Shown here piece after piece: positions 1 through 13,515 of a DNA stretch of 64,000 nucleotides (position 1 is the first letter of the stretch; each line of letters opens with the position of its first letter). The notes under the pieces were generated by a model. It did not search any database and was not told where the DNA came from. It was given only the letters and a program-made list of their open reading frames with translations. The stretch covers positions 79,468,124 to 79,532,123 of the forward strand of contig CM049308.1 of NCBI GenBank assembly GCA_026874595.1. The letters are read 5' to 3'. The DNA is from Sipunculus nudus. Its lineage: Eukaryota; Annelida; Sipuncula; Golfingiida; Sipunculidae. Both the position numbers and the translations under genes were made by a program.

Positions 1-605
1 CCACTATTGGCAAGTGAGCTATATATTCAAGATGGAAGACCTGAGATGAAAGTTTGGCTTAAAATGCATCCACAGTATCTTTTAAGATGCAAGTCCAGTG
101 ACCTTGACCATGACCCAAATGTAAATAGACCTCATCCCATAACCCATCTCTCTACATGTGCATAATATGAAAGAAATCTGTCCATTAGTTTTTGACTTAT
201 AATGCTTACAGTACTGTCAAGTGGCAATTAGGGGGTATTAAAAGGCGTAAAAACAAGAAAAGGATAATAGGTGGCGCCACCAGTTTCCGGTATATCACAA
301 GGCTATCCAAGATCTTTGGTCACCTTGATTTTTGGACCAGTCCATGCAAGCTTACTTAAGATACTTAAGAATTTGTGTTATTTTCAGCAAAAATGGACCT
401 ATTCAAGGTCAAGGTCACTCTCCTAGCATAGGTCATGACCCCATTTTAAATAGGCTTCGTCCCCTTACCTATATCTATACAAATGTAAAGTTTGAAAAAA
501 ATCAGTGAAATTTTTTTTAGTTATCCTGCTCACAAGGTTTTTCTGCGGCGGCAGCGGCGGGACCGTCGTGAAACCATAGTATCCCGACTTTGTCTGGGGA
601 TACAA
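1..605 (-). mobile_element. HINE/Helitron-like element H1, 5' part, runs off window
   Basis: The right edge (579-603) reads, on the minus strand, GTATCCCC...GGGATAC. This is the same subterminal 5' hairpin as in the other HINE copies of the window. The GC-rich patch just inside it (542-570) matches their GC-rich patch in position. One perfect GGTGGCGCCACC palindrome is at 270-281. The rest is a core of diverged repeats with AGGTCA-like motifs. The 3' end lies left of base 1. No coding capacity is seen, so it is a non-autonomous copy. Confidence 0.6.
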
Positions 606-1000
606 TTATAACCAGCTAAAACAAATATGGCTACTCATGCAGGACACATCGTATCTACCAGATCATTGTGAAGAGAAAAACTGTTGTGAAACATAAACTG
701 GAGATTCATTGTAAAATTCTTAACTGCCATATTAGGTTTTCACTTCCATATGTTGTTTTCTAAGAAATTATGGGAAAATATAAACTTTTTAGAAAATTAT
801 CTACAAATAAACAGGTGGACAGCAGATGGTGAAATGAACTTTAGTGAAAACTGTTGCAAGCTCTGTTTGAAGTGAAAACTCAAGAATACACACAACAAAC
901 CTATAAAGCCAGCTATTCACCTGCTTTATCATAGGAATTTATGTATTTTCTGGCTTACTCTGGATACGTTTTGATGAACTCTAGGTGATTCCTGTTAAAA
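606..1000. other. Intervening sequence, no feature seen
   Basis: AT-rich sequence between H1 and element C1. I see no splice-flanked open frame, terminal repeat or tandem structure here. Confidence 0.5.
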
Positions 1001-3632
1001 ACAAGGGATCAATGGGTCAAGGCGCTCAGCTGTTACATATGATAAAAAAATATGATTTAGAAATGAGGCACATGCTTGTTTTGTGTGGAAATAAATATAA
1101 GCTGTATTATGAGTTGTGGGTGTTTAGCTTATGTATGATTTTGATAGTACCTTTGAAGACAGGGAAGAGGATTGATTTCGTTTATTTTATTAACAAATGA
1201 AGTGCTATTGTCACACAGATTTTGACTTGGCCATATATAAGCAGAACATATAATATAAGAGATTAACTATTTAATAAAAAATTATAAATTGTCCCAAATA
1301 TAATTTTTATTAAAAATAATAAGAGAATCGTATGATTTTTTCAAATAAAATACAACTGAAATGATTATTTAAATAATATCGAAGAATATATTCATGAATG
1401 GTTTCATTAATACAATTTGAAAGTATTTGCACTGGTATTCATATACTTTCATTTTTACCTGAATTCCCATTCTTATGCAAACAATTTTATAATGGAGTAC
1501 ATATTCATATTCGTCTTCAAATACATTTGCAAAGTATTCGCACCATGTCTGGTATTTATTCAGTTTTAACCAAACAATGATGATGAGAATCCAGAATATA
1601 CAAAATTCACACATTTAAATAATGATCATAAGTACCTGGTTTTATGGCTTTTATTCATATTAAAAAAAAATAAATGTAATATATTCATTTTGGACTAATT
1701 TCACATCAATGTACACACTAGACACAGCAGGAATCTATATTAATATTATCAACTGCATCTTAGTCTATCATTAATTTCCTTCATATGATCCCTAATGATT
1801 AGTAATGAAAAATATGATTTATATTTTTATCATTAAAATTGAACTGAAAAATACCATAGGTAACTGCATGGTGTTATTGAGAATACGTGACATTCTATCA
1901 ATCGATACAAGATTCTTATATCATCAGTAACTGCAAGTTAATTTCCAGTTATTATCAACTAACAAATTCCTTTCCCATTTTTCTTTAATTTGTTATTAAA
2001 AACCAATAAAAATTTATTAATTTTTTGTTTATTGTTGTGTTGTTTGTTAAAACTACTAGATGAGTTGGGTTGGACACCTGGATCAACTGTGGCTGGCCAT
2101 AAGCTGCCTGGCTGCCCCAGTGTATGCCTCATGTCAAGCGTGCATAATTTGATGAAAGGTCAACAAGGTCAACATACAGGTGACTCAAGAGGGGCTGGGG
2201 AGAGCTAAGGTCTGACATGGTCTCATAAAAACATTAATAAAAGCTACAATTTTTGGCCAATTTCTTTCAGCTTTCTAAACTAAAAAGCTGAAATCCTTAT
2301 GTATGCATGATATGAAAATTATATCAACAGTGCTCACAGGAAACAAACGTGCCATGGTCAAACTTTGGCAAAATTTAAGGTACTAATTTTATATTTATAC
2401 TAATAACTTATAAAATTTGAAAAATTCATAACTAATTTTAGGTATTCAATTGAATCTTGATAAAATAATGTTACATCCCTGACAAAAAATCTCTAGCTTC
2501 AGCAATCCTCTTGTTAAGGGAGTAAATATATTTCTTGATTTTTTACAAAGTGCATTATGTTTGGGCCCATAAGTTAAAACAATTACGCAATACTGACATC
2601 ATTTCTGGCATGTGCATAGAGAATGTATAGAAAAATATGTATATTATATATGATTAAAGTCAGATCAGTGGTTTTGATATTAGGCAGTTAGGAAGTGTAA
2701 CAATGGGTTTTTAATGGAAATATGAAGTTTTTCATTAATATCTCGAAGATATTAAGTCCTAGTGACCAAATTCTTGGCATGGTAGGGGATTTTGGAGACA
2801 TCTTATTGTATGCCAAATTTTAGGAACTGAGAGCTGAAGCTAGGGAGCTGAGCTCTTGCAAACTGCATAACACTAGCTTGATGTAAACAATATGTTACAA
2901 TGTGCTTGAAAACTTGAATTAAATCTACAATTTTTGATCAACTGGTTTCAAATTTTTTGTGTTAACAGACAAAATGCTAACAAAAACATGCAGTGAAAAT
3001 TAAATCCACAGTACTTACAGGAAAAAAACGTGCCATGGTCAAAGTTGGGCAAAATTTAAGGTACAAATTTTTTATTTTTGTTAATATTTTAAAAAATTTA
3101 AAAGATTTTGATCTAATTTTGGGTATACAATTTAATTTTGACTAATTAAAGTTATATAACTAGAAAAAAGTCCATAGCTTTAACATGTTTTGTGTTAAGT
3201 GATCAAATATCTTTCCTGATTTTTTACAAAATGCATTATGTTTTGGCCCATAACTTTTTTTATGTTATATAATACAGACATAATTTCTGGCATGTACATA
3301 GGAACTATATAGGGGAATATTTATGGTAAATATGAGGAAAAACAGATGAGTAGTTTTGATATTAGGCAGTCCTGAAGTGTGAAAATAGGTTTTTAATAAA
3401 AAATTGAGGTTTTTCCTTAATTTCTCAAAGGAACAAAGCCGCAAAGACCCAGTTTTCTGCTTGGTAGGAGATCTTGGGGACATCTAACATTGCCGAATTT
3501 TGGATTCCTAGGACTTACAGTTTCAAAACATGCCACATCTACGGATGGACGGACGGCATGACAGACGGACGGACAACGGACAATGGAACATGACTATAGC
3601 TCAGATGACTTATAGTCAGCTGAGCTAAAAAT
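1001..3632 (+). mobile_element. Pearl-like non-autonomous element C1
   Basis: The 5' end starts at ACAAGGG followed by GGGTCA and GCTCAGCTG. The 3' end has an ACGG-type microsatellite (about 3541-3585) and then a hairpin, AGCTCAGATGACT / AGTCAGCTGAGCT (3598-3626), followed by AAAAA. Inside are two diverged modules of roughly 0.7 kb (about 2210-2860 and 2930-3520). Each carries GTGCCATGGTCAAA, AATTTAAGGTAC and later a TTTCTGGCATGT motif. The whole segment except the last ~130 bp is repeated in inverted orientation as C4 (41021-44403). A 71-codon open frame at 985-1200 is also open in C4, but I regard it as part of the repeat and not a gene. The architecture (tandem core plus ACGG microsatellite) is like bivalve pearl elements; the family name is from memory. 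Confidence 0.65.
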
Positions 3633-3635
3633 CTT

Positions 3636-3835
3636 ATAAAGCCTCTGTGATGGATATATGAGCTTGCTTATCTACAAGCTGTTTGTAAACACAGCAATGT
3701 TGATAAAAACAGTAAAATTTTATAACCTAGGGTGGTTGGTTGTTTTGTGAAGAAGTTTAAAGGACACTAGTCACAGAACGTCCTTTGCAAAATTCTGGTT
3801 CTCTGACTTGCTGCCAGAGGTCCTTGTTGAATGTG
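3636..3835. repeat. Interspersed repeat D, copy 1
   Basis: Sequence from TTATAAAGCCTCTGTGATGG through GTCCTTGTTGAA is also present, diverged, at about 32757-32965 in intron 2 of the GAP gene. Shared landmarks in order are ATAAAGCC, ATATGAG, CTACAAGCTGTT, GGTGGT, CCTTTGCAAA and GTCCTTGTTGAA. I cannot assign a class. Confidence 0.6.
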
Positions 3836-3935
3836 TGTTGATTATTTTGGCAGGCTCCCCACCCCATGTTATAAACACATTGGTGTGAGAAGAACAACCA
3901 TCCTGAGTGTGGTGGGATTTGCATTCTCTGGATAA

Positions 3936-4832
3936 TTGTATCCGCCAAAACAGAGTTTTGCGGATACTATGTTTTCAGCTCCACGCCGCCGCCACGTAGG
4001 TGTCCGGAGAACTCCTCCGTAACCGCTGGGCGGAATTTTACGAAACCCGGGATTATGTTCGGGTCACATGTGAACTGCTGTGCCCGGATTTTGTTTTGAC
4101 CTCTGACCTTTCCTCTGCGCTCTGCGTCCGTTTGTGCGTCTGTTTCCACACATAAACCATCATATCTCGGGAACCGTTTGACCGATCAGTAAATTTTTTT
4201 GCACAAATGTAGCCCTTGGAGAGCTTTATAACATACACAAAAAATGGTGGCGCCACCTGCAACCATGTTTGCACAGTGTCCATCTGTTCGTCTGCCTTGG
4301 GTTAAAATCACTCATATCTCTGCAGTGATTTGACTAATTCACCTGAAATTTGGCATGCGTATAAATCCTGCATAGCTTTTCTAATTTTGTGACAGGTGGC
4401 GCCACCTACATTCACGTTTACGCTGCACACATCCAAGCTCATATCTCGGGAACCGTTTGACGGATTGGGCCAAAATTTTGCATGTGTATAGATCTCACAT
4501 AGCTCTTTATCATACGCAAAACTGGTGGCGCCACCTTCAACCATTTTTGCACAGCGTCCAACTGTTTGTCTGCCACAGGCTAAAATCACTCATAAACATA
4601 TAGTGGTTTGACATATCTGCCTCAAATTTTGCATATGTATACAACTTGGACGGCTTTCTGGATTTTGTGGTAGGTGGCGCAACCTACATACACCATTTGG
4701 CTGCAGACATCCATGCTAATATGCAACACTTCACTCTATTTCCCCTTGCCGCTCAATCCATGCCTCACTTCACCCGTTCCACTCTGATTTAGGCGGATAC
4801 ACGTAGTCGCTTGTCGACTACCCGTATTCTAG
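3936..4832 (+). mobile_element. Non-autonomous Helitron/HINE-like element H2
   Basis: A 5' hairpin at 3938-3967 (GTATCCGCCAAAAC ... GTTTTGCGGATAC) is matched near the 3' end by GGCGGATAC (4792-4800), forming subterminal inverted repeats. The 3' end carries the hairpin GTAGTCG-loop-CGACTAC (4803-4821), seven bases, then CTAG (4829-4832) and a T. A hairpin 7-12 bases from a terminal CTRR is the classic Helitron 3' end. Internal perfect GGTGGCGCCACC palindromes lie at 4246, 4395 and 4524, and an imperfect one near 4675. There is no Rep/helicase coding capacity. H4 is a near copy. Confidence 0.8.
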
Positions 4833-7800
4833 TTTTTATAAAAGGTTTAAGGGACTATCTTGAGTTAATAGACATCAGATATTGGAAAAGGCCCGTTTTA
4901 TTTGCATAAACCAGTTTTATAATTCAATGGATATAAATTAGACTTGTTGCTTGGAGACCCCGGCCAACTAGTTAAAATACTGTGAGCTCTGCTTGGAATG
5001 AAGATTGTTGGATAACCACACCATCACATGGACCTAGACTTTTGTACAACAAATGTCAAGCATAATTGACCGTCATGCAGAAAATCCAGGAAAATTCATC
5101 AACTGAGGCAGCCTTAAATAGTCACGACCTTCACCACGCTCCACCAGAATCCACCGCATCATGCCAGTTCCTTCTTGGTATTGTGTATCTAAATATTGAT
5201 TAAGAATTAATCAAGTATGGTCTCATTTCTATAACTGTATTTATAAATAGATGGAACTTTTTTTAGCCATCTATGTCTGTCTCCATGAGCTGCTACCTGC
5301 CTTGGTACAGAGACTGGCCTACAGGCTTCCCAGGAAAACCTGAATAGTTCCAAAGAAATTAATTTCATACAACAATCTGCTGTGCGTATCCTGTTTCACT
5401 CAAATTAATTCCCATTTGACATGAACTGCAATGAAGGTAGAATGTGTTAATCTCCATTTTATAATGTTCCACAATCACTTTCTGAGAAGTGCATTTCAGA
5501 TGACAAGCCTCACCGGAACAATGCGATATATTCAGAGAATCTACTTGACAGTAATCAAGTTTTCAATGAATGAAAAGGTAGCAGAGGATGAATGATCATG
5601 AATAATAAATTTATTTGTGCGGTTCTTTACTTTGAAAGACAATTACTGTCAGTTACATGGGCTGTACATATTTCCTAGAAGACACATTCCGTGATCTTTA
5701 CAAATATCATGCAGCCATGTTTGTAAAAGATTTTATTCAAATACATTTACAGAATGATTCTAAAAGGAGATTTGTATGCACCACTAAAAATTAAGCTTAA
5801 ATAATCCATCCACAACTGCCATTAACCCTTACATACAATAGTTATGATTTTAATAATGATAACAGACTCTCTTCTGTGCCTAAATCAAATTTAGATGGCA
5901 ATTTTCACATGGTAACACTAACACAAATGCGGCTGGCTTGGACAAAAAGACAGCTGACTGTAGTAGTAAGCTGAGTTTCATGTCTCAACTCTGCTTGCAA
6001 AATGTCAACCGACATAAACTGACCTAAATGCCTATTCATTTGACGATGTTACAAATGTTTTATCTAAACAAGTTGTCTATATTACATGTGACATATTGCA
6101 TCCATTTTACATTTAACTAGTCTGTGATTAAGTATGGAGTATAGTTCATCCTGGTGGTATCATAAGCCAACACTTTCATACTTAAACAATAACACTGTCT
6201 CCTTTCAGCAAAAAGAAACAACAATAACATAACCTGAGACATTTCTTTCAGGCTTTTTTAGTTGCATAAGATTTGTTTTGTAATTGTATTATATTTTTCT
6301 CAAACCAAACTGTGCTGCACAAATTCCGTTCACTTCCGCTTAATGATATATCAGCAGCACCTCCTGATAAAATCGGCTCCGCTTTATCTTAACTGGGCTG
6401 GCAACCGCACAAAATTGCAGCGGCGCCAGGCTCTAGTACAAGGTTCCAATGAAGTTTCAGTATAAGAGAATTTAATCCTCCACAGTTGGGGCATCTTTTT
6501 CATGGAGAATTTTTATTTTGGTGATGATTTTCCTTTTGTGAATATCACAAATTTGAAACCCTCAAGAACAAAAGGCTTACCACAGTAATACATACTGTAA
6601 CCAACCATATAATCAGGATCCTGGGAAAACCATAACATCTATCAATAATTTGTAAATCCAATTAATTATTATAAATTGACTATATTAATTGCAGGAATCT
6701 CTCCAAAGTCTTGTCAAGTATTTATCATATCACTCTAGCAGCACTGTACTGATTGTTGTCAAAAACAAGTTATCTGATTTTTATATTGTTAATAGCTGTG
6801 TGCATTATACAGCTGGCAAATTATGATCAATTTAATACTGTTAAAGTCAGACTTGTGTGTATTAATTAATTCCTGATAATTATATGTAAAACCAAGGCAT
6901 AACTTGATAATGCAATTTCATTAATGATCTTTAAGTGGCTAATCATTATAATTTTAACAGTCACAAGTGTTAAAATATGGAAAAACTCTTCAAATAGCAC
7001 GGTTATCTTAAAATAAAAATTTGTGTATTTTTAAGTCTGGTACTTGGAAGAGGTACTATTTTTTTTTTTCCTTCCATTATTGCAGCCATTTATGTGTGTG
7101 CCATTTTTGCAGGTGTGCAATTTTTCCACGTGTGCAATTTTTCCACATCCCATTTTTATGTTCCCTTTAATGTCTATCACCTGTATCTTAAGTTGACACT
7201 GCATCACCTTTAGTCCAAGGTACAAACTTTAAATCATGTGAGCCATGGGTCATGACCCGATGCTGATGATTTTTGCTGCTGCACTGATCCAAATGAAGGT
7301 TATAGCATACATAAACACTATGTCTTAAAATTTCAGAAGTCTGCAGTCAAACTATCAATCATTTGGTGTCTCACAGGTTAATACTGGCCCTTATATAGAA
7401 CACAAAGCCCACTTTGGGCTGGCATTATTGCAGATGTTCCCCCTGAACAATCATAGTTTCACAGATACAGATCTATTTCCTGTATTAGTGAATTCATGGG
7501 GCCATTTGAACAACATTTGCTTGAGTACAAACAAAATGAATTTTGGTAACTACAATGGGAAAAGCCAATGATTTCAAATAAAAATCCTGTGGATAATTAA
7601 TAAAGTGAATATGATGATTATAATGGAACTTAGTTTAACGCTACATAATTATATACCTTCATGCTCTTGTCTAGTTCTGACTCTGAGCTGAAAATGACAA
7701 TCATTTCACAGCAACAAAAAGTTATTGTGAGCATAATACCTGATGATGGCGAAACTCACCAAGTGACAAAGCATAAATAGCTACAATGTCTGCATGATTA

Positions 7801-8067
7801 ATAAATTATATTACAGGTAATATAACACTAATTATAGTGACACTTTATGCAAGCACCTAAAGTAAGTGTGACAATGTGCACTGCACTCTTCATTGAAAAA
7901 GACTGAAAAATTGAAAGCATAAACACCCATTAACATTTCAGCTTTTAACTAAATCTGTAAAGCCTCCTGTGTGGCCTTCAGATTTAGTCTCTGAGAATAA
8001 CTTCTATTACCATGCATGACAAAATGTACACATTGTAAAAAAGATGCCACATAAGTTTAAGGGCACA
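4833..8067. other. Unannotated AT-rich intergenic sequence
   Basis: No convincing exon or element. A single terminus resembling the TA-flanked MITEs (GAAACCCTC ... CCACAGTA) lies at about 6555-6588, probably a one-ended relic. A short direct repeat, GTGTGCAATTTTTCCAC, occurs twice near 7112-7146. Open frames here are short and look like chance. Confidence 0.5.
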
Positions 8068-8197
8068 ACATCACAGTATCACATGGTAATATAATAATTA
8101 TGGGCTAACTTTAAATTGTCAGTTTCAATATGACATCACAGTATCACAGGTTATGTAATAATTAAGTGCTAACTTTAAATTGTCAGTCTCAATATTT
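8068..8197. repeat. Two-copy tandem repeat, 65 bp
   Basis: Units 8068-8132 and 8133-8197 both run ACATCACAGTATCACA ... CTAACTTTAAATTGTCAGT ... TCAATAT, with a few substitutions. Confidence 0.8.
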
Positions 8198-11100
8198 AAT
8201 ATATACATATGCTGTATAAAGGCAATAAAAGGCAATAAAAGACCTAATAAAGAGGTTGTCACAGCTCATACCTTTATCTTTTGAAACACAGGCATACATG
8301 CACACGCTCATGCCTGTGCTACAATTGACATTTCTGAAGTCTTACTACTGAGCACACTGCCATCACGCCAAACCAATTCACAGTCGGTTGGTCCTGAACA
8401 AATGGCTGCAGATCACCATGGCCACAAGGACAGAATGGCAGTCTGCATTGAGGAGAGAAGGCTGTCCAGACGTTCTCATACCGCTGTCCTGATCAGGCTA
8501 GTATTGAACACTTTCCTGCCCATGTTAGTCAATATGGAGACCCAGATAATGGAAAAATCAGAAAGAAGGGGACCTACCCACTTGCGCTTAGTGGAGGTTC
8601 CAGTCTGCCACGCCTGCTGCCCAGTCCATGTTGCCGGCAAAAGTATCCTTGATAATTGCTGAAGGTATCCTTATTACTGGCTGCTGCAGCTCTGATATTC
8701 CAAACCCTGCTGGACCAGCCACACTGCCAGCCTAGCTTAATCTTATTTGCCAGCCCTACAGAAGTGTGTCAATAGGCAGCCAGTAGCCGATCTGCCAGGG
8801 TTATTGTAATATGTGCAGCCAGCACTGTTGCCTAAGATACCCTTCCCAGACAAATGACCTTTAACCTTACAAGGACAAGGTAACATGAATATTAAATGAA
8901 TTGAATGTCTTCCATGGATTTATCAAGATACGGCATGATGTCAGACGCCAGCTGGATCTCTAGCTTTCAAGAGCTTCTTCATGCGTGTGGACTAGCCCTG
9001 TGCCGGCTGGTTCTTATACCTGATGATTTACAAGACTCAAGCCTATGTCTATTGATGATTCTTTGAGATAAATTCATGAGGAATTCTTCCCTAACAGTCT
9101 TGTTAATTCATTCTTAAAATAAATCATTACTCGACTACATTTGGCCAGACTCATGATTTCCTTCAATCTTACTGGACAATACCTGTACAGGATTTCCGGC
9201 AATTAATTTGACCACACATTTGACATAATTATTATTCTGGCTTAACTTTGTCCATATATAATGACATAGCAGGTCCAAAATCATTTTTAATTGCTAATGC
9301 ATGTACTGACATCTCAGATTTTAATTTATTCAGAATTAGATACATATGAACATAAATTTACAGATTTAACATTTATTATTTTTTATTTGACAATACATGC
9401 TGATATGCTTGATGTTATACTGATTTCCATACTAATATAAAGAAAATTGAGATAATCACTAATTTTAACTTGACTCATGTATATGCACATTGGTAACACT
9501 TGACATGCACGTAAACAGACATTCCTTTTGTTCTTTCTAGACTGCACACAAGTACACTTATGCTAAATATAAACACAGTTAAGATTTTATTGATTATTAA
9601 TATTACCAATTTATTCTAACTAGACCTTGCATACAAACATTCCAGATATTAACTTATTTTGACTAAAATCTGAAAAAAAACATTAAATATTACTTTAATA
9701 TGCACATTATCAGAATGTTGCAAAGATAAATTTTTTCTTAATTAACTGAACCTGCTTAAAAGCCATAACATTAACATATATTATTAAAAGATACATATTT
9801 ATCACAATTTACTTAATTACAAAGGATAGTTCTTGGACAAAACTGCAGGTGGCTCTGCATATCAAATAAGAATGCAGGTAATAATTAATACAGTTCACAT
9901 TCCCATGAGCCTGTGACACTATTCAATATCAGCTGTAATTTTGTGATCTATCATCAGTTAAAAATAAATTGACTACCAACTGATAATCAGAATTTATCAG
10001 TTGTGTAGTAGTATGAAATTTCTGACTGTTTTCTGACCCTGTACATGGTCTTATAAGATATTTAGGCCTACATGTTTCCTAATTTATATGTTCTATGTGT
10101 GTGTGTATGTAACACCCTTAGATATGGATAATTCATAAACACAGTTTTTTTTCATGAGTTTGCTTGCATGAATTAAATGGAAGCTTAAATTTCCTCATCA
10201 CAAAGATTAAGGTTTATGCCAGACTTTGTAACTGATTATGTCACTGCAAAATCAATGATAAGATCAGTTTACATCAAAAGACCAATCATCAATATAACTG
10301 ATCACTGCAAGTGGACTGCTGCTGTGTTCAGGTCAAGTGAAAAAGTCCCAAGATATCACCAGAGACCCCAACAGGAGGCTAACCTTTATGGAAAATCAGG
10401 ATTGGCATCACCTGAGATAAACAAGTATAATCTTTCTTTGTCAATATAACAGACCCAAACATTTAGTGTCACTAATCACCAACAGATGTCACTGGTGTGG
10501 TGAAAACCATATCTAATGGATATTTTATACAATACAAAGATACATTTCCCTTTGTCATTTGTAAAAGTGGTGATGCACAGCCACGACACAGATCCTCATC
10601 CACAAAAGAAAATTACTCACCAGCTGACATAGATCAACCATTCTCAATTAAAAACAAGAAAATAATACAGCAATCACCAGTTACAAGAGTCCTAGTCACT
10701 AGGGATGGCTATCATCCATTATCAGGGTGGCATTATTATAAAATATCCATATTTTACAACAGGAGATTAAGTAAAATTTAACTAACACTGTAGCACATTT
10801 TTGATTAAGCAATAAGAGGAGAAAGACAACACTGTCTTGATCAAAATGAATTTTTCAGTTGTTCTAAATCTGCTTTGAAAAATCTTGAAAAACCAGCAAT
10901 GCTTTTTGGACGACACAGCTTGGATTAACCTGAAAATTTGTTTGTCTATTGTAACACTTAATAGAGAATTTAGTTTATGTTTCATATTGATTCAGGAATT
11001 CATCAGAGCAACCATTAATCATATTGATTCATTTTGGATTCTTAAATAACTGTAGAGTTGAAATAACTCTTGTATAAATCAATATGTATAATAAAAGTAA

Positions 11101-11338
11101 AAGTAAACTGAAAAATATAAATATATTATGTAGCTCCACCAGGAACCTGACCAAACTTTGGCATATGATACACAGAAAATTGTGTGTCATGGTTCACCAA
11201 CACCATTGTTGAATCACATGTGAGCTCTGGAGCAAAGAAAGCCCATAATACCAACAAATGGCTCTAGCTCTTCGTCAGGGTAAAGAAATTACTGTATCCC
11301 TCACAATGGTATAATATCCATTACAATAAAACTCATAA
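8198..11338. other. Intergenic, with a GC-richer island at about 8380-8900
   Basis: Mostly AT-rich and featureless. The island at 8380-8900 is clearly GC-richer than its surroundings and holds an 86-codon open frame (8402-8662) starting at an ATG. The frame has no recognisable domain and no clear splice context. It could be a lncRNA exon, an old repeat or chance. Frames at 10216-10449 and 10497-10781 look non-coding. Confidence 0.35.
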
Positions 11339-11850
11339 GGTGATCTTGTTTTAAATGGTGTTCTAGATTACCCATAAAATTTAATGGATGGTTCTTTGGG
11401 TGTTTTCCTAACAAAAATGTCAAATAGTAAAAAAATGTCATTAAACAAGTTCAAAACTTACATATTGCATGTAATAAAAGTCAAGGTTGTGGTATTGGTA
11501 AAAGAGTTTGGTGATCTAGTTTTTAATGGTGATCTAGATTACCCATAAAATGTAATGAACAGTTCCTTGGGTGTTATCCTAACAAATATGTCAAAATGCA
11601 AAAAAAGTCATCAAAACAAGTTTATAACTTACATATTGCATGTAATAAAAGTCAAGGTTGTGGTATTGGTAAAACAGTTTGGTGATTTAGTTTTTAACGG
11701 TGATCTAGATTACCCATAAAATTTAATGAACAGTTCATTTTGGTGTTATCCTAACAAATATGTCAAAATGCAAAAATGTCATCAAAACAAGTTCATAACT
11801 TACATACTGCATGTAATATAAGTCAGGGTTGTGATTTTGTTAAGTGTTTG
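11339..11850. repeat. Three-unit tandem repeat, 171-bp period
   Basis: Units start at 11339, 11510 and 11681, each with GGTGATCTAG or a one-base variant. Each then carries GATCTAGATTACCCATAAAA, GTTATCCTAACAAA, ACTTACATATTGCATGTAAT and AAGTCAAGGTTGTG. A detached fragment of the unit's right part (ATATTGCATGTAA...AGTCAGGGTTGTAG) reappears at about 13588-13640, just beyond element C2. Confidence 0.85.
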
Positions 11851-11851
11851 T

Positions 11852-11864
11852 CCCCCCCCCCCCC
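11852..11864. repeat. Homopolymer C tract (13)
   Basis: Uninterrupted run of 13 C directly after the 171-bp array. Confidence 0.9.
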
Positions 11865-12042
11865 TTCCTGTTCTTCCTGTCACTAACATTCATATTGCAT
11901 GAGTCTAAACAAAATTCATCATAAAATCATATTTACACCTCCTCTTTGTTTCAGTGAAGTTCCTGACAGACAAATAATTAGCCACAATGAGAACAATATC
12001 TAATAACCTGGCAAAGATATTGCCAGGTAAAATGGCATGGGC

Positions 12043-13515
12043 AACAAGGGACCCAGGGGACACTGTGCTCAGCTAAAGGGGGATGAACAACACTTCTGCA
12101 TATACATACAGGGCAAACAAAGCTTGATCTCCAGTTCTGCTTAGGCAGGAAAATAACGAAACAAATGTTTGTATTAGATCCTCATTTTGTTATCACATAA
12201 TTTTTTTTTATTTTATGTTTATATTTCTATACATTTCAAATATAATATATATATATCTGAATAAAAAAGTTGATTTATAATTCTATACTGCATTATCATA
12301 AATTTCAATCAGATAAAACCTCATCATGCATACAAATGTACATTTATTTTTTACCACAAAACATATCTTTTAAATTTGTAAAACAATAACTATCTATAAA
12401 TAATACTAAACAGATTTCACAATTTTATATTGTGCCTTTATTTATTGATAATTTGCTTCATATTTTATAAATCTATGCATAGTGATGGGTTTAATTATAT
12501 TTTAATTTGTTAAAATCTTTAAAAAGAAAATTGATTTCTTTAAAACTGTTACATTAACACAACACTGGCATCTTCTGGATTACTCCTGAAATTACATTTC
12601 CAGAAATGTTTTGTATATTGGAGTGAAAACACCACTACAATTAAGGAAATGCAGTGCAAACAATTACAATAACTGCATAACACTTGGTGGGGAGGGTTTG
12701 GGGATGGGGGTGATATGAGATTAACTGTACACCTGTCACAGCAGTCCCCCAGTGACTAACAAATCAGGAACCATGGCATAGCTGACTTACAGTGACCAGG
12801 AGTGAGTTATTGCATCTGGACAAGCAGTGATTACAATAGAGCTTCAAGTAGCCTAATTTTCAAGCTTTTATTTCAACTTTCAGATTTGAACTAATTAAAT
12901 ATGTATGTTTACATGCTGTGAAAATTAAATCAACAGTACTCACAGGAAAAAAAACATGCCATGTTCAAAGTTGAGCAAAATTTAGGGTACTGATTTAATT
13001 TTTATGCTAAAAAAAATTTACAAAATTAAGATCTAATTTAGGGACTACAATTGAATTTCATTAAAATAAGTTATAAACTTGGAAAAAAAGTCTCTAGCTT
13101 CAAAAATTTTCATGTTAAGTGAGCAAATTTTTTTCCTGATTTTTTACGAAGTCCAATATGTTCAAGCCCATAACTTATAGAAATTACAATTAACAGTCTT
13201 AATATCTGGCATTTATATAGGAAATATATAGAAGAATACTCCTGGTAAATATTCAGAATAACAGATAAGTGGTTTTGGTATTTTGGCAGTCCTGAAGTGT
13301 GATAATAGGTTTTTAATGGAAATAAGAGGTTTTTCCTTAATTTCTCTAAGGAACGAAGTCGCAGTGACCCAGTTTTCGATTTGGTAGGAGATCTTTGGGA
13401 TATCTAACAGTATACCAAATTTTGGATTTGTAGGTTTAACAGTTTCAAAATGTGCCAGTCTAAAAGACGGACAGACAGACGGAAAACGGACAACGACTAT
13501 AGCTCAGCTAAAAAT
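12043..13515 (+). mobile_element. Pearl-like element C2
   Basis: The 5' end is ACAAGGGACCCAGGGG...GTGCTCAGCT, and the 3' end has an ACGG/ACAG microsatellite (about 13464-13494) and AGCTCAGCTAAAAA. The body matches C3 (23596-25486) in the same orientation through most of its length. Shared stretches include GCATCTTCTGGATTAC and CTGCATAACACTTGGTGGG. The right third also matches the C1 modules. The 3' hairpin is collapsed: AGCTCAG joins directly to CTAAAAA, and the GATGACT...AGTCAG stem is missing. Confidence 0.65.

Noticed and set aside
985-1200. 71-codon frame that is also open in the inverted copy (44158-44415 minus)
   Set aside because: Openness in both copies follows from their recent common origin. 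The peptide has no recognisable domain and lies inside a repeat.
3936-4832. Reading HINE copies as classical inverted-repeat DNA transposons
   Set aside because: The inverted repeats are subterminal, there is no target duplication at the H4 empty site, and the 3' hairpin plus CTAG fits rolling-circle elements better.
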